From: Atriophallophorus winterbourni
Taxonomy: Eukaryota > Platyhelminthes > Trematoda > Plagiorchiida > Microphallidae
Length of the DNA: 64,000 bases
Direction of reading: 5' to 3'
NCBI GenBank assembly: GCA_013407085.1
Contig: JACCGJ010019122.1
Location: forward strand, 1 to 64,000
The notes below the pieces were generated by a model, which was not told where the DNA came from, ran no database searches, and saw only the letters and a list, made by a program, of their open reading frames with translations. Position 1 is the first letter of the stretch. Each line of letters begins with the position of its first letter. The position numbers and the translations under genes were made by a program. Below, in pieces: positions 54,925 to 64,000 of the stretch.

Positions 54925-56900
54925 TGATTCAAAGCTTTAATGGTTTAAAAAGCATTTAGCTTAAGAATAACCATCGGATGAAGTTATGAGGTATATACAA
55001 TAAAAAGAACAGAAAAACTCATGTAGTGTAAATCGTATCAAAATTTGGGTTTTCTCTCACGTATTTGTCCAAATTAGCTTTAAAAATATCCAGGTTGACT
55101 GAGTGTGGAGGGGAGGGTGTTCCACGTGAAACTTAAAAGTACAGCATACGAATATCTTCGACCATTTAGTCTTGAAGTGGCAATAAGCACTGTAAGTTCA
55201 TATTTCCGACTGGCACGGGGTGGCGAGCGTGTGAAAAGTTTGGACAAGGGATGGTTGGGGACGTGCATATTGTTATATATCGATATGAGGTCACCTCTTA
55301 GTCGACGACAGCAAAAGTCGAAAAGATTGAGATTCCTCAAACATTCTTCAAATGGTTTAGCAGCTAGTCCGGATACAAGCTTTGTGGTTCTGTGGTAAAT
55401 ACGCTGCAGAAAATAGATGTCTTTCTAAACGCAGGTTCACCAAGCCTGAACAGCGTACTCCATCGCTGGTCTCAGATAGGTGTACAAGATACGGGGCACG
55501 GACTGATTCGTGAATCTGCCGAAAATTCCTTTCAATAACGCCAAGACTTGTGACGTCTTCTTTATACCGCTTTGCACAGCAGTGAAGTCTTCAGACTTAA
55601 ACTGGTCCAAAGCTTGGTATCGTCTGCAAATAACATAACCTTAAATTTAACACGCTCGTGAATGTCGTTTGCGTATATCAAAACAAAATCGGTATGAGGA
55701 CCGAATCCTGGGGCACTCCGCTCCTAATTTTAAATGGGTGCGATAAGGCGCCGTCAACTCTAAATTGAACACTCCTATCGCGTAAATAGACTCCTAGCCA
55801 AGCAAGGAGTTTTCCTGTTATCCCGTGCAATTCAAGTTTGTGGATTAAAATACTATGATTTACGCGCTCGAAAGTCATTGACATGTCTAAAGAGCATGCG
55901 TGGATGGAGTAACCATTTTCCACACATTCAGTCCAGTCTTTTAAGGTGAGCAATAGATTAGATATACATGAGTGATATTTCTTAAACCGCGCTGTTCAGT
56001 CGCAAGCAACCTATTGGTTGGTGATGGGTGACCTTTTCCGCTGGCACTTTAGAAATTACTGGCAACAACGTAACTGGTCTATAGTTCGCAGCATCTGCTC
56101 GATTCCCGACCTTGTAGATTGGTGTGATGATACCAGATTTACCTTCCACGGGAGCGATACTATTTTCGAGAGAAATTTGGAATAACGTGAGTGGACCACA
56201 GAATCAGGATGCTAATTGTTTGAGGATCAAAGGACTGATTTCATCTGCTCCTGATGACATTGTGGTATTCAAACGAAGAAGTCTGAGCATTACACACTCA
56301 TTGTTTATTGAGATTTCGTTTAGTATTTCATCTGTAAAGCCGATCGAATTCGGCGTAAGATGCACTGATTGCTTGGGACTAAAACCTTTGCAGTAGTAAC
56401 CTGCAAGAACTCCGGTAGCCTCGAATGCAATCGTAGTTTGACCGTGAGGTTGCGAAGTGCTTAGATTCCTGGCTTAATTTTTGATTTGTTATTAACAATC
56501 TGCTACAATGCTTGTGATCCGCTCCATTACGGTCAGTTGTCTTGCCTGATGAGAATGTTTGTACTCGGTGATAAGAGAGGTGACCTTTTTCCTCAAAAGA
56601 CGATATGTTTCGCAATTATATTTCATCGTATTCTGGACATCGTTTCTCCATGCATCGTTGCGTATCTTAGTCCACTTCCTCGTGCGGTTTCTCAATCTGA
56701 AGGTAAACGTTTTTTAACTGTCTTTGGCAGAAATCTGGAATGTAGGTTTATTTCATCACACAGCATTTCTATTGAGTTTACCCAATAACGCTGCACGTCC
56801 GTGGTGTCTGGTTTCCAGTCAGAAATCGTTCGAACAGCATTGTGAAGACGCATATTTATTTTTGATTTTGTATACTTGTTGGTAGTTTCATTTTTAAATT
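54925..56900 (-). pseudogene. CR1-like LINE, antisense, RT nearly full length but broken
   Basis: Minus strand. Linker around 56695-56500 (RNRTRKWTKIRNDAWRNDV). RT palm SLDMSMTFERVNHSILIHKL and RSGVPQDSVLIPILF (55953-55680). Thumb YTYLRPAMEYAVQAW-type sequence near 55450. [14 protein letters not shown] and LLSFTWNTLPSTL (55340-55080). 3' UTR with tttaatggtttaaaaagca-type complement at 54930. AFDRV has become TFERV and many frameshifts are present. Confidence 0.8.
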
Positions 56901-57578
56901 TGATTTTGAACCGTGAACAGCTATAGTCGTAGGAAAATGATACCTTTAAACTTACTCAAAGCATCATCGAAATGGTTCTTCATGAATTAAAATTTCCTTT
57001 CCACAACCGTCTATGGCCTCGGAATTAGCCGCCAGTCGCTGATAATGCGATCTTTAATATTTCAAATATTTATACTAGAACTTTATTAGAGTAATTGATT
57101 ATAATCACCAGTTTTGAATTCATAATGAAAACCATAAGTGTGTTTGCTAGTTGTATACGTGAATTTTCACTCTATATTCTGAAAAAATTAGGCTTTTAGA
57201 AAACGGCTAGAATCAATGTGTCTATAAATCTTGTACAGGCATAATATACGTCGAACTGTGCCACACAATCATTTCGAATATTTTTTCCATTGGAGTCGCT
57301 CAGATTGTATATCCGATTCCGAAAGTTGATGATAAAATCGATTAAGTCGAGTTTAAAAGTGGAAATGACTTGAAAATGTTTCATTGATGTCCGTATGGGA
57401 ATTCATCGGAAATCTAATCCTTAAGTACCCAATTTTCTCTCGATTCAAACATTTCAATTTTGATGCAAACACGTTCCGGCATACAGCATTACAAAAAATT
57501 GTGATGACCGCTCTAAAGTTAATTATTCGATAAATGATTAAAACTCGTTTTTGTCCTCGTAATTCAGAAACACTTCAA

Positions 57579-57722
57579 AATAACCCAGATAAAGCTGATG
57601 CATGTTTCCAAACTTCTGTTGCATTAGAAATGAAGATACGAGACAATTCACACCACAGAGAGAATTTCAAATCTAGGATGTCTACTTTTGTGATAGGAAG
57701 CAAACGATCTACACATTCTTAA
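57579..57722 (+). CDS. Candidate alternative 3' exon of the micro-exon gene
   Basis: A pyrimidine-rich acceptor (cgtttttgtcctcgtaattcag) precedes an open stretch ending in TAA at 57722: ETLQNNPDKADACFQTSVAL and 27 more residues. In phase 1 it could follow exon 4 or 5, but after exon 6 the joining codon would be TAA. It may be an alternative terminal exon or chance. Confidence 0.28.
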   Translation, partial: NNPDKADACFQTSVALEMKIRDNSHHRENFKSRMSTFVIGSKRSTHS

Positions 57723-57861
57723 GTTTACGCTATGAAATATAAAGTTGTATAATAACACTATATAATCAATATTTTGAATTTAAAGCTCATATATGACTTT
57801 CGGTGCATAGCAAATCAAATTTTGCTTAAGATATAACCATTGGTGTCACCCACATATTTAG

Positions 57862-57888
57862 ATAGAGAATTACAAACGAACATATCTT
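57862..57888 (+). CDS. Candidate 27-bp micro-exon
   Basis: gtgtcacccacatatttag, 27 bp, CTT|GTAAAG. Symmetric in phase 1 and open after exon 6 (YRELQTNIS). The donor is weaker than those of exons 4-6. Confidence 0.3.
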
Positions 57889-58760
57889 GTAAAGTTAAAT
57901 ATTAGCGCACACCACCGAATTGTCCATCAGTATTGGATTGTGGTACGTATTATCCGCCATTAGGCACAACCACAGAGACCAATTAACAATATTGTCATCT
58001 CATGATGCATTTTATCCAAGTGAGCAATATCTTACCGTAAACATGAAGCCCAAACCATATTGCTTACACAATCGTAAGAAACTGATACACATTCGTTAGC
58101 CTGTAAACGTTCACTGCTAATATCCACCGAAATACTATTCGAACATCTGCTGACGTTTGTATAAACCTGCTGTCAGTTTGCAAACTGAACTGAAGATATG
58201 AAATTTGTCGGAATTGACCCTAAGAGTTGAAAAGAACTCAAATCCAAATACCTACATTATTTGACCAAACTTTCTGTGATATTTTTCCGAACCAAATTCA
58301 GTGTCACCATACACTGGGTATTCGTTGCACAACATATGACCCGATACGCAATATACTCATATTGTATGTGCGACGAGCGCTAATCACGAGCTTTCGAATG
58401 ATATGCAGAACCTTACACTCCGACGCTACGCAATAGCAAGAGGCGCCAAAATGACCAACGACGACAATAGCAAAACCTAATAAGTCGGGTTTCGGAAAGA
58501 TTGCATGAGAATGGTTTGAACAACAATATCCTCTGTAAAATAAGAACATGTACCACGTCAGTTGCAATCGCCCGATATTCCATTCGTCAATGTTGGTCAA
58601 ACGAAAATCAATAATAAATTGCTCCAATTTGAGTGAAACCTATTTTAGTTGTGAGGTTTACACGTATAGCTGTCGTCAATAACGTTACGTATTATGGATT
58701 CAGACAGCTCTTCAATAAACTCTGAATAACAAACGATAAAATATTTTCTTTTTTCTCAAG
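57889..58760 (+). other. Rest of the last intron
   Basis: No transposon motif seen. Some short acceptor/donor pairs (for example around 57968-58012) fit the frame but lack pyrimidine tracts, so none is called. Confidence 0.4.
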
Positions 58761-58982
58761 GTTAAAAACTTTTTCGGGCAAAAGCATATGTTAGTTAAGC
58801 AGACGGCTCAGGGAATACTTCCATTTGAAATTGTCGAACCTACGAACAAAAAAGACGCCTGGAAAAAGTTTCTATCGTTATTTGAGGAAATGACCGGCGG
58901 ATTGGATGTTCCCGTGAACGTGTTGGTTCCAAGTCTTTTGAAAATGTTTGGTAAGGACAAACTTAAGTGTAATAAGTGCTAA
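58761..58982 (+). CDS. Probable terminal exon of the micro-exon gene
   Basis: Acceptor tattttcttttttctcaag is strong. The frame runs 73 residues in phase 0 from VKNFFGQKHMLVKQTAQGIL to a TAA at 58980-58982. It has protein-like character: an aromatic-charged helix (KKDAWKKFLSLFEEMTGGLD), a hydrophobic amphipathic stretch VPVNVLVPSLLKMFGKDK, and a two-cysteine end CNKC. Micro-exon gene products often end with such a larger exon. Entry phase 0 does not match exon 6 (phase 1), so one linking exon is missing from the model. Alternatively this exon ends a neighbouring paralogue. I do not recognise the family. Confidence 0.62.
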   Translation, partial: VKNFFGQKHMLVKQTAQGILPFEIVEPTNKKDAWKKFLSLFEEMTGGLDVPVNVLVPSLLKMFGKDKLKCNKC

Positions 58983-59430
58983 CCAATAATTCTATTTTAT
59001 ACGCGAGTATTACTTTGAATGGATGAAAGTCTACATGTCATTTTATGGGTTTGTTCGGGTTTAATCACGTGAGCACATTTTGTGTAAAGTAACCTGTCAT
59101 ATAGACGTATGTTGCGCTTCCGAGGATTGCTTGTTCATTTCTCGGATGAAGCTTCCGAACTAATCGAGTGCATGATATACCCTAAAATATTGAACATAGA
59201 ACCGAAAGGGCTGCTCAACTAAAAGGCATCTCAATCAAAACCAAATAAGTTCAGCCTATATTATCAAAAACACACAACTTGGATACGATTCCATTAATGA
59301 CAACTGTCATCTAGTTGAATTGTTTTTTTTCGAGCATAGAATAAACATATTCATACATCAAAAGATTGGAATATGTTTGGGTTGTTCGTGTATTCATAAT
59401 GCATAAAACTTTGAGTGCAATCGGTTATAG
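58983..59430 (+). other. 3' flank / possible 3' UTR
   Basis: AT-rich. gaataaac at about 59338 could act as polyadenylation signal, giving a 3' UTR of about 370 bp. No ORF. Confidence 0.4.
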
Positions 59431-59434
59431 CAGG

Positions 59435-60145
59435 TTTGGGATTGAGTTTCACTTCTGACAAAGAAGCTTTGTGAGACCACGGGTGATAGTCAGGACAGGG
59501 TACATGATTAATTAGCAGTCAACCCACCACCACTGGTTTGACCTTACCGCTAAACGGCCTATAGTGCGCCTACGGTGTGTCACGTCTCGTAGGCATAACC
59601 AGGATCAGTGGTTGATATTCCTACACGTGAGTATCCACATCAATATAATACAAGTGAACACGGTTAAGGTCGGATCATAGAGCGGCCCACATGGGTAAAA
59701 GAACATAACTAACGGCGCTAAGGTGAAGCTATTTTAGAAGAAAAACAAAAATCCAATTAACAAGTAGTTATAAGGTGAATAAAAACTATTTACCTTTACA
59801 TCATTGCTGTGCGCCAGATTGTGGAGATTTCTGCCCCATCCACTTTATTGACCCGCCTTGGCAACTTCGACCACCTCCGCATGTAGGTATTCGCTATACG
59901 GTTTAACAACGCGCTCAATATTTCTATATTGTCTAGACCGACGCTGTGGCCCGTATCTAAAACGTGTTCCGCCAAGGCGGAATCACGAATAAGGGATTGA
60001 TATTTCCTCGCATCCCCCTGCTGTCTCTGGACACTTTTTCGGTGCTTTTTGCTTCTAGTATAAATTTACTGGAAGTCTGCCTAATGTGAACACCAGGAAT
60101 GCCCTTACAGTTGATTCCGTAGATGAAGTTTTTAACGCTAGATCA
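59435..60145 (-). pseudogene. Penelope-like element: GIY-YIG endonuclease remnant and 3' LTR
   Basis: On the minus strand from about 60120: YGINCKGIPGVHIRQTSSKF (decayed GIY-YIG core). After a frameshift comes HRKSVQRQQGDARKYQSLIR, then DSALAEHVLDTGHSVGLDNI, EILSALLNRI and MRRWSK. The H-x-x-D-T-G-H block is characteristic of the Penelope C-terminal endonuclease. About 330 bp downstream lies a decayed hammerhead (59443-59477: CTCACAA for CTGACGA, GAAAC kept), in the same orientation. RT is missing. Confidence 0.75.
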
Positions 60146-60480
60146 AGGTGTCTTTTCCTTGAAGGGCATCAGGACCGATGAGGAGTAAGGCCAAAAATAA
60201 TCCACCAAGTTCAAGTGAGTTTCAATGAATCGGAAGATGTGGCGATGATAATTACTGCCGGCTTGCAACACGTGAATATTTGATACGAGGTTGCACCCAT
60301 AATTCCTTCTTTTTGTCCATATTGAAAAACAACACGTCATCAAAACCAAATTGCAATTTGCATTAGTGTTCACTAGCCAACACTAAATGACTCTCACTGT
60401 GCTACTGGAATATGTTTTAGCTCAGCAAAACCACCTAAATGAACGGTTAGATTTATTTCATCTTACAGTGTTGGGAATTT
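60146..60480. other. Spacer
   Basis: No clear frame or repeat. May be unrecognised Penelope sequence upstream of the GIY-YIG region. Confidence 0.4.
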
Positions 60481-60484
60481 GGAT

Positions 60485-60905
60485 ACAAAGCGGCGTCCCC
60501 AGCACCACTCGGCGTTTGTTCGAGTCAGCTTCCCTAGCCTTTGCACAACCAAGTGCGACCTGCAAGGAGGAAGGGAGTTGCCAGAAAGAGATGGTCTACC
60601 AGACTCTGTTCCAGGTTTTTCCTCGGGGTTTTCTCCCGAAGCCTTTCCCGCGATCGGGTATCCTGCAAGGCAGCGGAGGTCTAAAATCAGGGTTTTCCTA
60701 CCCTTAGATGAAATGCCCTCCCAGGATAACGAGCTCCATCTGCCCGAAGCAAACAGGTTTTCAGGCGCCAGTCACTCGCCTTCGCCCCTTCTCCTGTTGG
60801 TAGAAGCAGTTCCGCCGGGCTCGGGGAGCCATTCGTGCAGGCCAGAAGCTGGACTTGGTTGTCAGAGGCTATTTGAGACGCGTGCCATATGGGAGCATTT
60901 TATAA
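60485..60905. repeat. Dispersed repeat A, copy 2
   Basis: Match to 1190-1600 in the same orientation through agcaccactcgg, gttttctcccgaagc, gagctccatctgcccgaagc and gtcagaggctatttgagacg. Relatively GC-rich. Confidence 0.78.
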
Positions 60906-61174
60906 ACAGTGGGAGCTTATCCCCACTGTCACCCCCGGCAATTACAACCTTTGGAACACACCACTGGTAACTGGAGTATTTTTTCAACAGTACAATAAAA
61001 GCAGGATGGTAAATTGTTGTTTAAAGTCAGTTTTTTATCAATAAGAAGTATATGTTGTTCGAAAAGGAGCACAAACGATCGTAGCCACATCACATCAGAC
61101 TGAACATGCTGAATAAAACAGCTCTCGTGGTAAATAAACTCAGTTTACAGTTATTACAGCTCCTAACTTTTCCA
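60906..61174. other. Spacer
   Basis: Nothing recognised. Confidence 0.4.
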
Positions 61175-61745
61175 TGTATTCAAGGTGTAATTCTAGGTGT
61201 TTAATGGTCTAAAATGCATCAAGCTAAACAATAACTATAGAATGGTGAAAATTAACACGCAAGTGTATAAAACCGAGCTAAGCAATTAAGTAGTCTCGGA
61301 AAGTATAATTAAAAAAAAGTCGTCTAATACCGTGTTAAACTCAAGCAAACTAGTAAATTCAGAACGGTAGAAGGTTAAATGTTCCAAGCAAAACAGAAAT
61401 GAAATCGGGTACTACCAGGGTATACTCGTTCCTCTGATAATTCCGCTTAACCATTGGCGTGAAGTGTCCCTGTAAATGAAGGTTTGGCGCGTGGAATATT
61501 TTGTAAAATAGGATAAGGTTTCCTCTGATTAATAGATAGGAAAAGTCGAACACATTGTGGTAAGCTATCCTTCCTTCGTAGGGTATGTTTCGGATGCTGA
61601 GAAGCAGTTTTATTGAGAGGTAATGGATTCGCTGCATAAGTTGTACATCTTTCTTGAGTCATGGAGACCATGACTGGGTTCAGGTATGTATTTATGATCC
61701 GTGGTAAGATCTTAGGCGAAAATATCCAAAATAACCGATTGGTTA
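61175..61745 (-). pseudogene. CR1-like LINE 3' remnant
   Basis: Minus-strand pieces RLFWIFSPKILPRIINTYLN (about 61735) and RNIPYEGRIAYHNVFDFSYL with RGNLILFYKIFHAPN (61600-61480) match the thumb of the CR1 elements at 23.5 and 53.7 kb. The 3' UTR complement gtgtttaatggtctaaaa is at 61197. Multiple frameshifts. Confidence 0.72.
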
Positions 61746-61869
61746 GATTGAGGACATGTGACACATTTGTAAAGACAGCTGGGTGGGCTCGGTTCTCCGA
61801 GCTCAGCGAAAGGTTCGGCGGTGGTGTCTGAGGGTGTGGTGGGTTTTCGCTTGGCAAGCGTTCTCCCTA

Positions 61870-62210
61870 TAAAAAGCCACAAAAATCCAATGATGACATC
61901 ACGACGCGGCGGATGTGACTCGCCGCTCCAAAAGTCACTGCCCCTTGTCCTATCCAAGGACATTGTATGGTGCACAGGCAAAAACTGAAGTCATCAACCT
62001 ATCAACGGGGTTATCGGGCTCCGAACTGGAAATTCCCAGAAAAGGGCGTATGAAACGCTTCGTCGGTCACCGGCCACCGATAGGTGCGAACCTCTCTCGC
62101 TCCACTGCCTTGTGGGTAAAGGCTCGGGGTGGGACCCCCTAAACGAAATCTCCCCTACTTCGGTGTAGGCAACCGGGTAGTATCATGCCTGCGTTCAACG
62201 ATGCCGATGA
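61870..62210. repeat. GC-rich segment, probable transposon 5' end
   Basis: Markedly GC-rich island (gacgcggcggatgtgactcg, ggctcggggtgggaccccct). No other copy in the window and no clear frame. Likely part of a LINE leader or a processed insertion. Confidence 0.35.
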
Positions 62211-62290
62211 CAAAGCTTTGTACCCCCTTCTCGCTTTGTACATCTCATTGTTTATGTTGAACGGCACTATATCTGTATCAGATTGTGCCA

Positions 62291-62382
<92 letters not shown>
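62291..62382. repeat. (AAT)n microsatellite
   Basis: About 92 bp of pure aat units. Ile- and similar homopolymer frames over it are not genes. Confidence 0.97.
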
Positions 62383-62384
<2 letters not shown>

Positions 62385-63190
62385 GACAGTCCGAGTTAGA
62401 AGTGAGGTTTTTGAGCTGAAGCGTATCAAGACACCGAAATCGTTACGTCATTGCACTTTTCAACAACATGTGATTCCATTCACATCTTTTGACTGCAGAC
62501 TGAAGTTCAGACCAGTTATTTTGTTACCCACTAAGAGATCAGAATCGATCTATGCTAGGTGTATCGGATGCTTACTCAAATGAATCACAAAAAGTAAAAA
62601 TAAGAACGTGAATTTATTTTGGTCAAACTCTTACTTCATAATCAAATATAATGTCTATACATATATTAATCGCAAGCTTTATTATTTTCAGATCTTGAAG
62701 TATAAAGAACAACACGCAACCAAAAATATAACGTCTGGCAGCAATCCATCATTGTTCTAAATCGTTTCCTCACATAATTTGGAATGTATATAATCACAAA
62801 CCTGATCCAGGCGAAGCGCCGCACAAAGATTGCATGTGGGATAAAATACACTAAAGTTGCACAGGAATAGACAGTTATGAAAAAAGGAAATAGCAATGGC
62901 AGTGAGACTCCAGCTTGTATTCGTATGCAGCTCACTATTAGTGACAAAACAATATAGTAGGCGTCATCTTCACAGTAAAGAGGCACCGCACGATTGCATA
63001 TTCGTTCTTTGGTAAGTTAGCAGCCATCGTGAATAATGCGAAATTTCGATTCCGATCGAAGTAGCATGCTGTTGTATTCGGATAAAATGGAATAGCAAAT
63101 GCGGCGCAGTAGTTGATAATGTAACAACATCACGAATACAATTGAACCTAGCGGCCAGCACAGATGAGTTATATAAGAAAAGATTTAATA
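62385..63190. other. Spacer without recognised gene
   Basis: A 106-codon minus-strand frame (62666-62986) is hydrophobic but has no homologue I know, no clear promoter and no splice context. Treated as chance. Confidence 0.4.
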
Positions 63191-63440
63191 CACCTAATGG
63201 AATACAGTAGATGCATGGGTTTCCATCCCGCATACCAACGACTGGTTTTGTGCTGTTTGCACTCATCAGGTAGGGACAGTAGGATCGGGATTTGCATGTC
63301 TTGGTTGTCTGATTGTATGCGAATTAATGACAAGGTTTGTTCATGAATTTGTCTAGATGAGTGTGGGCACATGTGATTAAACATGTTGTTCGTACCAACC
63401 TTCTCCAACGTTGGCATAGAAGCGCAACTAGTTTAATTCT
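63190..63440 (-). repeat. Diverged hammerhead-bearing repeat (family H / block X related)
   Basis: Shares gtgctgtttgca-ctcatcag, ttgttca-tgaa and tgtgggcacatgtgatt with block X (20965-21180) and with 52440-52500. This shows family H and the right part of block X descend from one repeat. Confidence 0.6.
63235..63273 (-). ncRNA. Hammerhead-like motif, family H copy d
   Basis: Minus strand: CTAC, CTGATGA, 4-bp stem II GTGC-AAACA-GCAC, AAAAC (G12 lost), CA, GTC, GTTGG. Stem I pairs CCTAC with GTTGG (one mismatch). Best stem II and cleavage triplet of the family. Confidence 0.55.
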
Positions 63441-64000
63441 GTGTCAGTTTACTTGAAGCGGGTCGCTCTGTTGACGAACGTAAACTACCCATTTTATTTT
63501 GAACAGTGAGTGAACACAGCTGTGCCTTGTGATTATTCAGACTGAATTGGTAGTTGGTTTAAGCACAAGATTATAAACGAAGATTCTGGGCGTTATGCAA
63601 CCTAAAAGATCCAGCGGAGAGAACGACTTGTGAGCGCATTGAAGCATGAATTCCTGTGTTGTACACAGTTCATAAAAGTGATAATAAAAAAATCTGCAAG
63701 ATACCATACATTTCTTTCGTCATTCATCAGACAATTAGGAAACATAGGCGTGGCTAATCCTCACTGTTTTCGTTAGCATGAAGCGAATACGGAGTTGCGA
63801 TTACACACATTAGTAAGACTCGTACCGGTAAGCATTTCAGACGAATTATCAAGCACCATTGTTAAATTATCGTGTAGCAAGCATTCGCAAACAAGCTGTG
63901 ATCTGTTATTGATACGGAGACGGTACCTCCTCACTATTATCGCGACAAGCGCCGCACGACATGTCTTTATGTACCCAAGGGTGAGACTCTGTTTTAGCCT
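63441..64000. other. Right edge of window
   Basis: No ORF, repeat or motif recognised. Confidence 0.5.

Noticed and set aside
62139..62583. Frames with poly-Ile over 62.3 kb
   Set aside because: Produced by the AAT microsatellite; flanking residues show no domain.
1..64000. CRISPR arrays, prophage or bacterial operons
   Set aside because: No regularly spaced short repeats with unique spacers. Coding density, introns and retrotransposon content are those of an animal genome.

Overview
The window is eukaryotic, intron-bearing, AT-rich and dominated by retrotransposons. Three things together point to a digenean fluke (Platyhelminthes: Trematoda), most likely schistosome-like. These are hammerhead-ribozyme SINEs with tRNA-like promoters, Penelope-like elements with hammerhead motifs, and a secreted micro-exon gene built around exons of 21, 9 and 18 bp. 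Species cannot be fixed from the sequence. I see no bacterial-type operon, CRISPR array or intact rRNA/tRNA gene.

Layout. 1-3.3 kb holds a dispersed repeat, a zinc-finger ORF1 of a CR1-like LINE, and a complete 1,106-bp terminal-repeat miniature LTR element (TRIM) with two 465-bp LTRs, PBS, PPT and a TACA target duplication. 3.5-13 kb carries broken CR1-like and RTE-like LINEs, a gypsy RNase H remnant, SINE-like repeats and hammerhead-like motifs. 13.2-20.9 kb is a 3.8-kb tandem duplication; each copy has an antisense LINE plus a repeat block containing a SINE with a textbook hammerhead ribozyme. 23.5-30.6 kb has a CR1, then a gypsy element split by a LINE that is itself split by a CR1 (three-level nest). 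30-41.4 kb is a segmental array (period about 4.95 kb) of gypsy integrase, LTR, Penelope-like sequence with hammerhead motif, and a dispersed block called X here. It ends in a 0.4-kb TTA microsatellite.

42.5-59 kb is the one convincing host gene, on the + strand. It has a CCAAT/TATA promoter, a signal-peptide exon (42641-42722), then exons 44068-44135, 47120-47306, 47386-47406 (21 bp), 47687-47695 (9 bp) and 52177-52194 (18 bp), and a probable terminal exon 58761-58982. The first six join in one open frame. The micro-exons are symmetric phase-1 units, the hallmark of schistosome micro-exon genes (MEGs), whose secreted products vary by exon skipping. One phase-converting exon before the terminal exon is unresolved; candidates are given. 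Its introns carry LINE, gypsy and SINE debris in both orientations.

59.4-64 kb has a Penelope-like GIY-YIG remnant with a decayed hammerhead downstream, a second copy of the 1.2-kb-region repeat, a CR1 fragment, an AAT microsatellite and another hammerhead-like motif. Nearly all transposon ORFs are broken, so the window reads as a TE graveyard around one rapidly evolving secreted-protein gene.
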